In this document: piece by piece, positions 1 to 9,110 of the stretch
Layout of the letters: each line of letters begins with the position of its first letter
Numbering within the stretch: position 1 is the first letter of the stretch
Source of the DNA: Marinobacter aromaticivorans
GTDB taxonomy: Bacteria > Pseudomonadota > Gammaproteobacteria > Pseudomonadales > Oleiphilaceae
DNA length: 64,000 nucleotides
Direction: 5' to 3'
NCBI RefSeq assembly: GCF_002806975.1
Contig: NZ_NIHD01000002.1
Location: 124,001-188,000, forward strand
Notes under the pieces: model-generated
Told to the model about the DNA's origin: nothing
Databases searched by the model: none
What the model saw: the letters and a program-made list of their open reading frames with translations, nothing else
Position numbers and translations under genes: made by a program

Positions 1-272
1 GCCACATAAAAATCAATCAGGTGTTGACCCCTGCCTGGACAACCGACTGGATCACCGAAGAAGGCCGGGAAAAACTCCGGGCATTCGGCATCGCACCGCC
101 CCAGGGCAGCGCCAGCAAAATGAGCCTTCTGGGCGTCGATGAAGTGATTGCCTGCCCGCATTGTGGCAGTGAACACACCGAGCGCCTCAGCGAATTTGGT
201 TCTACCGCCTGCAAGGCGCTTTATCGCTGCCTTGATTGCCGCGAACCCTTCGACTATTTCAAATGCATATAG
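1..272 (+). CDS. paaD: PaaD, phenylacetyl-CoA epoxidase subunit D (C-terminal part)
   Basis: The frame is open to the left edge of the window, so only the last ~90 residues are present. The visible part carries two Cys pairs (CPHC and CLDC), a further Cys between them and an FKC end, the Cys-rich tail typical of PaaD, which is thought to act in Fe-S maturation or assembly of the PaaABC(E) ring epoxidase rather than in catalysis. It ends 13 bases before paaE, in the usual paaABCDE order, so paaABC are expected just outside the window. The true start lies outside and cannot be given. Confidence 0.88.
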   Translation, partial: HIKINQVLTPAWTTDWITEEGREKLRAFGIAPPQGSASKMSLLGVDEVIACPHCGSEHTERLSEFGSTACKALYRCLDCREPFDYFKCI

Positions 273-285
273 AGCCGATACGATC

Positions 286-1362
286 ATGAATAAATTCTAC
301 TCACTGGCCCTCAAAGAGGTCAGGCCGGAAACAAGAAACGCCGTATGCCTGAGCTTTGATGTGCCAGACGATGTGGCAGACAAGTTCAAATACAGGCAAG
401 GTCAGCACATCGTGGTGCGCACCAAACTGGATGGCGAGGAAGTGCGCCGCACTTACTCCATCTGCTCCAGCGTCAATGACCACGAACTGCGCATCGCCGT
501 CAAACGTGTGGACAACGGCCTGTTCTCCAATTTTGCCAACGAACAGCTCAAGCCAGGCTCGACCCTTGAAGTCATGCCGCCGCAGGGGACTTTCGGTATT
601 GATCTGGACCCCGAGCGTGAGGGCAACTACCTGGCAGTGGCTGCTGGCAGTGGCATTACCCCGATCCTGTCCATCATAAAAACCACGCTGGAAACCGAAC
701 CCAAAAGCCATTTTACCCTGTTCTACGGTAACAAGGGTACGGCCAGCACCATGTTCCGGGACCAGCTCCAGGATCTTAAAAACGAGTACATGACACGTTT
801 TAACCTGGTGTACATCTTTACCCGTGAAGAACAGGACATCGACCTCTACAACGGCCGTATCGACGCGGAAAAATGCGACCAGTTGTTCGACCACTGGATT
901 GACGCCAAGAATCTGACTGGCGCTTTCCTGTGCGGACCGCAACTGCTGACAGAAACCGTTCGGGATTCACTGGTACGCCACGGTCTGGACAAGTCCAAAG
1001 TTCATTATGAGCTGTTCACACCTGCTGGTGGTGTACCCCGGTCGCGCAAAGACCGAGCAGAAACCAAAGTCGATCCGAAAGCCGTCAGTGTGGTTACCGT
1101 GAAGGCTGACGGTCGCTCGCTGACCTTTGACCTGGTGCGGGACACCAAGAGCATTCTTGATGCCGGTAACGAGGAAGGCGCAGACCTGCCCTTCTCCTGC
1201 AAAGCCGGTGTGTGCTCCACCTGTCGTGCCAAGGTGGTGGAAGGCGAAGTGGAAATGGACCAGAACTTTGCCCTGGAAGACTACGAAGTGGAAGCCGGCT
1301 ACGTGTTGTCGTGCCAGTGCTACCCCGTCAGTGACAAGGTCACTCTCGACTACGACGAATAG
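286..1362 (+). CDS. paaE: PaaE, phenylacetyl-CoA epoxidase reductase subunit
   Basis: 358 residues. This is the NADPH-dependent reductase that feeds electrons to the PaaABC di-iron epoxidase. An N-terminal FAD domain carries an RTYSICS flavin motif (residues 55-61), a NAD(P) domain follows with a GSGITP loop (~121-126) and a LCGP motif (~215-218), and a plant-type [2Fe-2S] ferredoxin domain sits at the C-terminus with C305, C310, C313 and C343. The frame stays open upstream to 148, but that part overlaps paaD and looks non-coding, so the ATG at 286 is chosen. It is followed after 18 bases by paaZ, presumably in the same transcript. Confidence 0.95.
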   Translation: MNKFYSLALKEVRPETRNAVCLSFDVPDDVADKFKYRQGQHIVVRTKLDGEEVRRTYSICSSVNDHELRIAVKRVDNGLFSNFANEQLKPGSTLEVMPPQGTFGIDLDPEREGNYLAVAAGSGITPILSIIKTTLETEPKSHFTLFYGNKGTASTMFRDQLQDLKNEYMTRFNLVYIFTREEQDIDLYNGRIDAEKCDQLFDHWIDAKNLTGAFLCGPQLLTETVRDSLVRHGLDKSKVHYELFTPAGGVPRSRKDRAETKVDPKAVSVVTVKADGRSLTFDLVRDTKSILDAGNEEGADLPFSCKAGVCSTCRAKVVEGEVEMDQNFALEDYEVEAGYVLSCQCYPVSDKVTLDYDE

Positions 1363-1380
1363 TAATTCTGGAGTTTTTTA

Positions 1381-3426
1381 ATGCCCGTTACCAAAAGTTT
1401 TATTGCCGGCGAATGGATTGGTGAGCAGAAGGCCAAAGTCCTGCACAGTGCCATCAACGGTGACAGTGTCGCCTATACTCATGACGAACCACTGGATTTC
1501 AAAAAGGCCGTCGAATACGGTCGCAAGGTCGGCGGAAAAAACCTGCTGGCCATGGACTTTCAGGAGCGCGCTTTGGCCCTCAAAGCCATGGCGATTTACC
1601 TGCAAGAGCACAGAAAAAAACTTTATGCCCTGTCGATGCATACGGGATCCAGCAAATCGGATAACGGCATTGATATAGACGGCGGATTCGGCACCCTGTT
1701 TTATTACTCCAGTATGGGCCGCCGCGAACTGCCCTCGGGTAACGTAGTGCATGAAGGCCCGGTAACGCCGCTCGGCAAGAGCAATCACTTTGCCGGCACC
1801 CATATCCTGGTGCCCCGTGGTGGCGTAGCGGTCCATATCAATGCCTTCAACTTCCCCGTATGGGGCATGCTGGAAAAATTTGCGCCCACCTTCCTGGCGG
1901 GTATGCCTTGCATTGTGAAGCCGGCAACCTCCACCTGTTATGTGACCGAAATGGCCGTGCGCCTTATGCAGGAATCCGGCGCTCTGCCGGAGGGCAGCCT
2001 GCAGTTGATTATCGGCAGCACCGGCGACCTGTTCGACCATCTGGAAGAGCAGGATGTGGTGACCTTCACCGGTTCTGCGGCCACGGCTCGCAAACTGCGC
2101 AACCACCCCAACATCATCAACCGCTCCATCCCGTTCAACGCGGAAGCCGACTCCCTGAACTGCGCCGTTCTGGCCCCCGATGTAAAGCCGGAGCACGAAG
2201 AGTTTGATGTGTTTGTGCGGGAAATCCGTCACGAAATGGTTGCCAAGGCAGGCCAGAAGTGTACGGCAATTCGCCGGATCCTGGTGCCTCATGAACAGGT
2301 CGACGCAATCTGTGACAAGCTCAGGGAGCAGCTGTCGGAAATCACTGTCGGCGACCCCTCGGTTGAAGGGGTACGCATGGGCGCCCTTGCCTCAATGGAC
2401 CAACTGGCCGACGTCAGGGCCAACATAGAGGAACTGCTGAAAACCAGCGAGCTGGTTATCGGTGGTGATGGAAGCTTCAAGCCTGTCGGCCAGGGCACAG
2501 AAAAGGGCGCGTTCATTGAACCGCACCTGCTGCTGTGCCGGAATCCTGAAAACGGCTGTGGCGCGCACGACATCGAGGCCTTTGGCCCGGTTGCCACAGT
2601 GATTCCCTACAACACGCTGGACGAAGCGGTAGAGCTGGTAGCCAAAGGCCGCGGCTCACTGGTGACCACCATCACTACCCGCGACCCGGAAACCATCGCT
2701 TCCCTGGCACCCAGGCTGGCTGCCTATCATGGCCGCCTGCACCTGCTGGACGCAGAAGCTGCGAAAGAATCCACCGGCCACGGTTCGCCGTTACCCATGC
2801 TGAAGCACGGCGGCCCCGGGCGCGCCGGTGGTGGTGAAGAGCTGGGCGGTATCCGGGCCGTACTTCACTATCTGCAGCGCACCGCCATTCAGGGGTCGCC
2901 CACCATGCTGGCCGCTGTGACCCGGGAATATGTCCGCGGCGCGAAGGTTATCGAGAGCGATATCCACCCGTTCCGATTCCACTTCGAAGACCTGCAGGTT
3001 AACCAGTCACTGCTGACTCACCGTCGTACGGTCACTGAAGCAGATCTGGTGAACTTCGGCTGCCTGTCCGGCGACCATTTCTACATGCACTTTGATGAAA
3101 TCGCCGCCCGGAACAGCCAGTTCGGCAAGCGTATTGCCCACGGCTACTTCGTGCTGTCTGCAGCAGCCGGTATGTTCGTACATCCGGCCGAAGGCCCGGT
3201 GCTGGCGAACTATGGGCTGGACACCCTGCGCTTCATTGAGCCGGTCGCGCCGGGCGATACCATTCGCGCCCGCCTGACCTGCAAGCGCAAGATTGACCAG
3301 GGCCGCAGCTCACCGGATGGCCATCCGCAGGGCGTGGTTGTCTGGGATGTTCAGGTTACCAACCAGAACTACGAGCTGGTTGCCAGCTACGACATTCTGA
3401 CACTGGTAGCAAAGAAGCCGGAATAG
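1381..3426 (+). CDS. paaZ: PaaZ, bifunctional oxepin-CoA hydrolase / semialdehyde dehydrogenase
   Basis: 681 residues, the full length of two-domain PaaZ. The N-terminal aldehyde dehydrogenase domain (about 1-520) has the catalytic Cys at C294 in GQKCTA and the general-base Glu at E255 in FNAEAD. The C-terminal MaoC/hotdog domain (about 535-681) has D565 and H570 in [11 protein letters not shown]. Together they hydrolyse oxepin-CoA to open the ring and oxidise the resulting aldehyde to 3-oxo-5,6-dehydrosuberyl-CoA. Both active sites look intact, so no separate thioesterase or dehydrogenase is needed. GGAG lies 7 bases before the ATG. It is the last gene of the paa operon in this window and is followed by a strong terminator. 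Confidence 0.96.
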   Translation: MPVTKSFIAGEWIGEQKAKVLHSAINGDSVAYTHDEPLDFKKAVEYGRKVGGKNLLAMDFQERALALKAMAIYLQEHRKKLYALSMHTGSSKSDNGIDIDGGFGTLFYYSSMGRRELPSGNVVHEGPVTPLGKSNHFAGTHILVPRGGVAVHINAFNFPVWGMLEKFAPTFLAGMPCIVKPATSTCYVTEMAVRLMQESGALPEGSLQLIIGSTGDLFDHLEEQDVVTFTGSAATARKLRNHPNIINRSIPFNAEADSLNCAVLAPDVKPEHEEFDVFVREIRHEMVAKAGQKCTAIRRILVPHEQVDAICDKLREQLSEITVGDPSVEGVRMGALASMDQLADVRANIEELLKTSELVIGGDGSFKPVGQGTEKGAFIEPHLLLCRNPENGCGAHDIEAFGPVATVIPYNTLDEAVELVAKGRGSLVTTITTRDPETIASLAPRLAAYHGRLHLLDAEAAKESTGHGSPLPMLKHGGPGRAGGGEELGGIRAVLHYLQRTAIQGSPTMLAAVTREYVRGAKVIESDIHPFRFHFEDLQVNQSLLTHRRTVTEADLVNFGCLSGDHFYMHFDEIAARNSQFGKRIAHGYFVLSAAAGMFVHPAEGPVLANYGLDTLRFIEPVAPGDTIRARLTCKRKIDQGRSSPDGHPQGVVVWDVQVTNQNYELVASYDILTLVAKKPE

Positions 3427-3438
3427 TTCTTCCGGCCT

Positions 3439-3479
3439 AAAAAAAACCGCCAGCAGCTTCGGGCTCTGGCGGTTTTTTT
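3439..3479. terminator. Bidirectional intrinsic terminator between paaZ and the liv operon
   Basis: A 7-bp GC stem (3447-3453 pairing with 3466-3472) around a 12-base loop is flanked by eight A on the left and seven T on the right, so it can terminate both convergent operons. Confidence 0.9.
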
Positions 3480-3532
3480 GTGCAAGGTTGTGCGCCCGCT
3501 GTTCAATCCGGCGGGCATGCTTACAGGATCCG

Positions 3533-4897
3533 TTACATACCCAGGTAGGCCTCTCGCACTTTCTCGTTGCTTAACAAATCACGGCCGGTGCCCTCAACCA
3601 CCACGCGCCCGGTCTCCAGCACGTAACCGCGATCTGCCAGGGCCAGCGCCTGGGATGCATTCTGCTCCACCAGAAAGATGGTCATGCCTTCGTTTTTGAG
3701 TTCCTTGATGATATTGAAAATTTCTTCAATGATCAGCGGTGCCAGCCCCATACTTGGCTCGTCCAGCAGCAACAGTCTGGGTTTGGCCATCAACGCACGC
3801 CCCATGGCCAGCATCTGCTGCTGACCGCCGGAGAGCTCGCCCGCCAGATTGCGGCGTTTTTGACGCAGTATGGGGAACTTCTCATACATGCGATCCAGGT
3901 CGTCTTCCACTTCCTGGCTACGGCCACGGGTGTAGGCTCCCAGCAACAGGTTGTCTTCAACGCTGAGATCCTTGAACACCTGCCGGCCTTCCGGCACCTG
4001 AACTATGCCGTTGGCCACGCGCTGATCGGCACCGACTTTCAGCAGATCTTTTCCTTCGAAGGTGATGGTGCCGCTGTCCGCAGGCTGTAGCCCGGAGATC
4101 GTCATCAGCAAGGTTGACTTGCCTGCGCCGTTGGCACCTACAAGTGAGACGATTTCTCCGCTGTTGATGCGAATATCAATACCGTGAAGCGCTTCGATCT
4201 GGCCATAGGAGGTTTTCAGGCCCTTGATCGTCAGCATTTCCTCGGTGGCATGTTGTGCGGTTCTGCGTGGTGCATGGCGCAACCCAAGGCCGCCGAGGCG
4301 CTCGGGCGTGTAACTGATAATACGGTGGCGCAACTCTCGGAATTCATCCCTTACCCGCTCACCAAACAACGGGTCGTTTGCCTGGTCACGGGATTCAGTA
4401 ATCTGGCGCCACTCATCCTCACTCAGGAATTTACGGGCCCGAGGAATGACCACGCCCTCTTCTTTCTTGATGTGCTTGCGCAGGGCCTCGGTGAACCGCG
4501 CCAGTGCATGGCTGAAGTCTTCCCGGCCATCCGGCCAGCGCTCCATGCACAGCATGAGCAAATGCCGTAGCTCGTTGATCTTCTCGTCGCCGATTACATA
4601 GCCGTGCGCCAGTTTGTCCAGCAACGGTTTGGTATCCGGTGATTTTTCACCCAGCAGGCGGTACAGCACGATCTCCTCCGGCGAGCTGTGCACACGCCGC
4701 GCAAAGTGCTGGATGTAATCGAAGATGTTGCTATACAGGGTTTCGTCAGGCTTCTGCTCGTTGATGTTCATATCGTGCTGGAGCTGATCCAGCAGATCCA
4801 GTATGCGCCAAAGCGACTGGTGTTCCTGAACAATGGTACTGATCGCCTGCTGGCTGTAGCTGTCTTCCGGCGCAACGTTGGTCGGTGTTTGTGTCAT
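3533..4897 (-). CDS. Hemerythrin domain fused to LivF-type ABC ATPase
   Basis: 454 residues in one uninterrupted frame. Residues ~15-165 form a hemerythrin/HHE-like helical bundle with likely di-iron ligands H26, H64 or H70, E74/E75, H98 or H112, H142 and E146/E147. Residues 221-454 are a complete LivF-size ATPase: Walker A GANGAGKST (254-262), signature LSGGQQQ (355-361), Walker B LLLLDEP (375-381) and a C-terminal EAYLGM end. M221 (codon at 4235-4237) has GAGGAA right next to it, so a separate LivF made by internal initiation is possible but the spacing is poor. It is the last gene of the livKHMG-F operon next to paa genes. The function of the hemerythrin half is unknown; oxygen or iron sensing is speculation. 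Confidence 0.85.
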   Translation of the reverse strand: MTQTPTNVAPEDSYSQQAISTIVQEHQSLWRILDLLDQLQHDMNINEQKPDETLYSNIFDYIQHFARRVHSSPEEIVLYRLLGEKSPDTKPLLDKLAHGYVIGDEKINELRHLLMLCMERWPDGREDFSHALARFTEALRKHIKKEEGVVIPRARKFLSEDEWRQITESRDQANDPLFGERVRDEFRELRHRIISYTPERLGGLGLRHAPRRTAQHATEEMLTIKGLKTSYGQIEALHGIDIRINSGEIVSLVGANGAGKSTLLMTISGLQPADSGTITFEGKDLLKVGADQRVANGIVQVPEGRQVFKDLSVEDNLLLGAYTRGRSQEVEDDLDRMYEKFPILRQKRRNLAGELSGGQQQMLAMGRALMAKPRLLLLDEPSMGLAPLIIEEIFNIIKELKNEGMTIFLVEQNASQALALADRGYVLETGRVVVEGTGRDLLSNEKVREAYLGM

Positions 4898-4918
4898 TGT
4901 GATTATCCCTCGCTCCGT

Positions 4919-5677
4919 TTAACCGCCCAGGTAGGCCGCAATTACGTCCGGATTCGTACGAATCTGTTCCGGCGTGCCCTCTGCCAGTACGCGCCCGTAG
5001 TTAAGCACCAGCAAACGGTCAGAAATTCCCATCACCAGCTTCATGTCGTGCTCCACCAGCATCACCGTAATGCCCTGCCCGGCAATCTTGCGGATCAGTT
5101 CTTCCAGTGCCGCAGTTTCTACCGCGTTCAGGCCGGCCGCCGGCTCATCCAGCAGAACCACCTTCGGTTCGGCGGCCAGCGCTCGTGCAATTTCAAGGCG
5201 CTTCAAGGCACCATAAGACATGGCCGACGCTTCGGTATCGAGGTATTCGCCACAACCCACAAACTCCATCAGCTCGGCGGCCTTTTCCCTTGCGGCCTTT
5301 TCGCCCCGAGTGAGTGCGGGCAAACGAAACAGCGTGGTCAGCAGGTTGCTTTTCAGGGTCAGATGCCGGCCCAGCATCACATTTTCAATGGCCGTCATGT
5401 TCATGCAGATCTGCATCTGCTGGAAGGTGCGGCACATGCCGCGCTCCGCCAGCTGGTTGGGTTGCAGCTTTGCGATGCTCTCACCGTTCAGTTTCACTTC
5501 ACCACTGGTGGGCGTATACAACCCGGTGATCAGATTAAACAGCGTGGTCTTTCCGGCGCCGTTGGGGCCAATAACTGAATACACCTGGCCGGCATCCACC
5601 GAGAAACTCACATCTTCAACCGCGTGTACACCACCAAACGCCTTGGACAGATTCCTGACTTCTACCAGAGCCGTCAT
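4919..5677 (-). CDS. livG: LivG-type ABC transporter ATP-binding protein
   Basis: 252 residues. Walker A GPNGAGKTT lies near residue 38, the Walker B with LLDEPAAGLN near 160, and the C-terminal AYLGG is typical of LivG. The signature region reads MSYGALKRLE, the LSYG-type variant common in LivG. The start overlaps the livM stop (ATGA), with GGAGGTGA just upstream, so translation is coupled. It energises uptake of a branched-chain amino acid or a carboxylic acid; the paa neighbourhood suggests an aromatic acid, but the substrate cannot be read from the ATPase. Confidence 0.9.
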   Translation of the reverse strand: MTALVEVRNLSKAFGGVHAVEDVSFSVDAGQVYSVIGPNGAGKTTLFNLITGLYTPTSGEVKLNGESIAKLQPNQLAERGMCRTFQQMQICMNMTAIENVMLGRHLTLKSNLLTTLFRLPALTRGEKAAREKAAELMEFVGCGEYLDTEASAMSYGALKRLEIARALAAEPKVVLLDEPAAGLNAVETAALEELIRKIAGQGITVMLVEHDMKLVMGISDRLLVLNYGRVLAEGTPEQIRTNPDVIAAYLGG

Positions 5678-6681
5678 GCGTCACCTCCGGCAGACTTTGC
5701 ACGTCGTTTTGCCAGCAGGTTGGCTGCGGTTGGCAGCAGGCCCTTGGGCATGAAAATCATGGTCAGCATCAGGATCAGACCAAACAACACCATTTCCATC
5801 TCCTGAAAATCCGCCAGCAGCTGCGGCAACAATTCCAGTACCACCGCGCCAATGATCACTCCGATCGTCGAGCCCATGCCGCCCAGAACCACCATGGTAA
5901 TCAGCAGAATGGAGAAATCGAAACTGGCGACAGAAGGCGTGATAAAGCCCTGGAAATGCCCGTAAAGCGCGCCCATCACGCTGGCATATACCGCAGAGAT
6001 CACAAATACCAGGCTTTTATATTTGGCGGTGTTTACACCCACCACACTGGCTGCCACTTCCGAGCCGTGAACGGAACGCAAAGCGCGGCCAATGGGCGAA
6101 TCGATCAGGTTCTGGGCCAGCCAGACTGCGACCAGCAACACCACACCGGCAAACAGATACCAGGCCAGATCGCCGCTGATATCCATGCCAAACAGGGAAT
6201 ACTGGCCAAAGACGCTGAGCTCCCAGCCGAACACATCAAAGGAGGGTACCGGCATGCCATCTGGCCCGCCGGTTATTTCCCGCTCATTGTTCAGAATGAT
6301 GGCAATGATAAAACCAACCGCAAGGGTGGCCATGGACAGGTAATGGCCTTTCAGGCGCAAAATCGGACGTCCGACAATCCAGGCGATAATGGCTACAAAC
6401 ACAGCACCAAGCACCAGAGCAGGAATGGCAGACCAGCCGTAATTGCTCGTCATGATGGCGCTGAAATAGGCACCGAGGCCAAAAAAACCGGCATGACCAA
6501 GGCTGATCTGGCCTGCAAAGCCCACCAGCAGATTGAGGCCCACCACCGCGGCGGCAACCAGTGCAGTCTGTGTCGCCAGGCCATAGTGAAACGGGTTGGA
6601 GATGAACATTGGCAGGGCAAACACCACGATGGCGAGAAACACCAGCCCCTTGAGACGGAAGTCCGAGAATCGAGCCATCAT
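5674..6681 (-). CDS. livM: LivM-type ABC transporter permease
   Basis: About 335 residues with many hydrophobic segments and the LivM landmarks GLNLLVGFAGQISLGHAGFF and RALRSVHGSEVAA. It forms the membrane channel with LivH. The frame has GTG-ATG-ATG at its beginning; the first ATG overlaps the livH stop as TGATG, so 6681 is preferred over the GTG at 6684. It lies between livH and livG in a tightly overlapping operon. Confidence 0.9.
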   Translation of the reverse strand: MMARFSDFRLKGLVFLAIVVFALPMFISNPFHYGLATQTALVAAAVVGLNLLVGFAGQISLGHAGFFGLGAYFSAIMTSNYGWSAIPALVLGAVFVAIIAWIVGRPILRLKGHYLSMATLAVGFIIAIILNNEREITGGPDGMPVPSFDVFGWELSVFGQYSLFGMDISGDLAWYLFAGVVLLVAVWLAQNLIDSPIGRALRSVHGSEVAASVVGVNTAKYKSLVFVISAVYASVMGALYGHFQGFITPSVASFDFSILLITMVVLGGMGSTIGVIIGAVVLELLPQLLADFQEMEMVLFGLILMLTMIFMPKGLLPTAANLLAKRRAKSAGGDA

Positions 6682-7556
6682 CACACCCGCTCCACGACTT
6701 TGGCGCCAAACAGGCCCCGGGGCATGAAGAACAGCACAAGCAGAATCATTGAAAACGCCACAGCGTCTTTGTAGTCGGATGACAGGTAACCCGCTGCCAT
6801 GGCCTCAACCACACCCAGGGCCAGACCACCAACTACGGCGCCCAGGCCACTGCCCAGGCCTCCGATTGCGGCGGCAACGAAGCCTTTGAGCCCCAGGATG
6901 ATGCCGATGTCATAGGAGGTAAAAGTGATCGGCGCAACAACAATGCCGGCGATGGAGCCCAGCAGCGCGGACACCATGAAAGCCAGCATCAGAACGACCT
7001 GGGTACGAATGCCCACCAGACGCGCGGCATCCTTGTTCATGGAAGTCGCAAGAATCGCTTTTCCGGTGAGCGTGCGGGTGAAGAAATACACCAGCACCGC
7101 CACAAGAACCGCACCAACACCCAGCACCCACAGGCTCTGGGTATTCAGCACCGCTCCGAAAATCTCTATCGGCTCGTCACTGCTGAAATTGGGCATAACG
7201 TGGTATTCCTTGCCCCACACCAACTGGGCCAGACCACGAATAAAAATGGACGCACCGATGGTGATAATGATCAGCGTAACCACATCTGCGTTTTTGGCAG
7301 GTGCAATTGCCAGGCGCTGCAGGGCAATGCCCAACACGCCAGCCAGCACAACGGCAAGTACGATCGCGAGCAGCATGGGTACGCCCATGGCTGTCAAAGA
7401 CACAGTGGCCATTCCGCCAATCATCAAAAACTCGCCCTGGGCGAAGTTGATCACATGGCTGGCGTTATAAATCAGGGTAAACCCCAGGGCTATCAGGGCG
7501 TAAGTGGCACCAATAGTGATACCGGTAAACAGGTATTGCAGGAATTCAGAGAACAT
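6681..7556 (-). CDS. livH: LivH-type ABC transporter permease
   Basis: About 291 residues, all-helical membrane protein. The N-terminus (LFTGITIGATYALIALGFT) and the NFAQGEFLMIGGM motif are typical of LivH. The frame is open to 7589, but those extra 11 residues are charged and unlike the family; the ATG at 7556 starts the usual MFSEFLQYL sequence, although its ribosome binding site is weak. The 76-base gap to livK may hold a processing or weak termination site, as is common after binding-protein genes. Confidence 0.9.
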   Translation of the reverse strand: MFSEFLQYLFTGITIGATYALIALGFTLIYNASHVINFAQGEFLMIGGMATVSLTAMGVPMLLAIVLAVVLAGVLGIALQRLAIAPAKNADVVTLIIITIGASIFIRGLAQLVWGKEYHVMPNFSSDEPIEIFGAVLNTQSLWVLGVGAVLVAVLVYFFTRTLTGKAILATSMNKDAARLVGIRTQVVLMLAFMVSALLGSIAGIVVAPITFTSYDIGIILGLKGFVAAAIGGLGSGLGAVVGGLALGVVEAMAAGYLSSDYKDAVAFSMILLVLFFMPRGLFGAKVVERV

Positions 7557-7632
7557 AATCGGGTCCGCTCGCGCAGCGGCGGACAGCAACCCGCCAGGGT
7601 TGCTGTCCGCCTGTGGTACGGATGGGAATTGC

Positions 7633-8793
7633 TTAGTTGATCAGCTTCCAGCCACCATCCTGAACTTCCAGAATACGGAAAGAATCCGCTTCAAGACCAT
7701 TGTGATCAGTGGGCGACATGTTGAAGGTGCCGGTCACACCTACGTGCCCCTGAATATTCTCAAGCGCATCGCGCACGGCTTCCTTGTCTGTGCTTCCGGC
7801 TTTTTCAATGGCCTTGACGGCAAGGTTCAGGCCGTCGTAGGCATAAGCACCGAAGGTGGAGACCTTTGAATTCCAGCGGGCTTCATACTCGCTTTTGTAT
7901 GCCTCAACCACCGGCTTTTGCGGATCGGACTCTGGCAGTGACTCTGGCACCAGCAATGGTGATGCCGGCAGTCTCAGGCCCTCGGCATTGCTGCCTGCAA
8001 GCTCAAGGAAGCCGTCAGAGGCAACACCGTGGGACTGGTAGAACGGAAGTTCTATACCCAGCTGTGCGTAGTTACGGGTAACAATGGCAGGACCCTGGCC
8101 AAAACCGAAGTTCAGAATGGTCTGCACACCATCGGTGTTCCGGATGTTGGTCAGCTGGGCTGTCATGTCGGTATCGGAACCACCGTAGGTTTCATCGGCT
8201 ACGATCTCGATTCCACCCATTTCCTTGGCAACCGCCAGGGTTTGCTCGCGCCCGGAGCTACCGAAGCCTCCTGTGCCGGAAATCAGGCCAACCTTGGTCA
8301 GACCGCGGGATTTCATGTCTGTAAGAATACGCTCTGCCGCCATGCGGTCAGATTGCGGCGTTTTGAACACCCACTTTTTCACGGGAGTGGTGATCACCAC
8401 CGCACCTGCCAGTGATATAAAGGGAACCCCGGCCTGTTCTATCATGGGTACAGCCGCCATGGTGGCACCTGTGGTACTTCCGCCTACAATAATATCGACA
8501 CGGTCTGAACGGATCAGCCGGCTTGCAAAGTTACGGGCCTTGGAAGCGTTGCCTGCATCGTCATAATGGACAAGCTCGAGTTGGCGACCAAGTACACCGC
8601 CCTCTTCGTTGATTTTCTCAACGTACATTTGAAGGGTTTTTAGCTCCGGATCGCCCAGAAAAGAAGCGGGACCGGTAACCGAAAGGAAGGAGCCAATACG
8701 TATCGGATCTGCTGCCTGAACGCTCATTGCCAACAGACCTGCAGCAGCGACAGCTGCAAACTTGCTTGCACGGCGCGTGATTTTTCTGAACAT
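7633..8793 (-). CDS. livK: Periplasmic binding protein of LivK/type-1 fold, first gene of liv operon
   Basis: 386 residues with a cleavable signal peptide (basic start, hydrophobic AAVAAAGLLAMSVQA, cut before ADPIRIG). The mature part is a type-1 periplasmic binding fold of the Leu/Ile/Val class, with IRIGSFLSVTGPASFLGDP at the front. GGAGAAC lies before the ATG. Being first in the operon beside paaX and the paa genes, it may bind phenylacetate or a related acid rather than leucine; this is inference. Ligand residues cannot be assigned by eye. Confidence 0.88.
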   Translation of the reverse strand: MFRKITRRASKFAAVAAAGLLAMSVQAADPIRIGSFLSVTGPASFLGDPELKTLQMYVEKINEEGGVLGRQLELVHYDDAGNASKARNFASRLIRSDRVDIIVGGSTTGATMAAVPMIEQAGVPFISLAGAVVITTPVKKWVFKTPQSDRMAAERILTDMKSRGLTKVGLISGTGGFGSSGREQTLAVAKEMGGIEIVADETYGGSDTDMTAQLTNIRNTDGVQTILNFGFGQGPAIVTRNYAQLGIELPFYQSHGVASDGFLELAGSNAEGLRLPASPLLVPESLPESDPQKPVVEAYKSEYEARWNSKVSTFGAYAYDGLNLAVKAIEKAGSTDKEAVRDALENIQGHVGVTGTFNMSPTDHNGLEADSFRILEVQDGGWKLIN

Positions 8794-8884
8794 TGTTGTT
8801 GTTCTCCCAAAGGTGTCAGGGCGTTATGGTTTTATATGCCCCGGAATTTCCGAAAATGGAACGACATTTCCTGCAAAGGTTGAT

Positions 8885-8900
8885 TTTTTTCGTATCACGT
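8885..8900 (-). promoter_or_regulatory. Candidate PaaX operator, livK-proximal
   Basis: On the minus strand the site reads CGTGATACGAAAA. It shares GTGAT-CG with the E. coli PaaX consensus as I recall it (TGATTCG core). A related element occurs at 9015-9028. No binding evidence exists in the sequence itself. Confidence 0.35.
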
Positions 8901-9014
8901 GTCCCTTTACAGCATTCTGGTTTCAGCGCAGCGTGACAGACCTTGGTCTATCATCGCCATTACTGACTATCCGCCACCCCAATAATACGATACTGTTGAC
9001 GGATATCAATGGAA

Positions 9015-9028
9015 AATATTGTATCACT
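9015..9028 (-). promoter_or_regulatory. Candidate PaaX operator, paaX-proximal
   Basis: The minus strand reads AGTGATACAATATT, sharing GTGATAC-A with the site at 8885-8900. It overlaps the proposed -10 region of paaX, where a repressor would give autoregulation. An inverted partner CGATACT lies at 8988-8994. Confidence 0.35.
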
Positions 9029-9110
9029 ACTTCAGTGTCAACCGAGGAGTGCTTCAGGGGCAGATGTTTTCCGGCAACCTATACCAATGTATTAGCAAAG
9101 ATCGAAAACC

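Larger units (their letters stand above)
8794..9110. promoter_or_regulatory. Divergent control region of liv operon and paaX
   Basis: This 317-base gene-free stretch must hold the promoters of both livK (leftward) and paaX (rightward). It is AT-richer than its surroundings. No ORF in it looks coding. It contains two copies of a GTATCAC element, described separately, and a weak paaX promoter candidate with TTGACG at 8996-9001 and TTGTAT at 9019-9024 (17-base spacing). Confidence 0.6.

Noticed and set aside
148..285. Longer start of paaE
   Set aside because: The extra 46 residues overlap paaD in another frame and do not resemble any PaaE; the ATG at 286 starts the conserved sequence.
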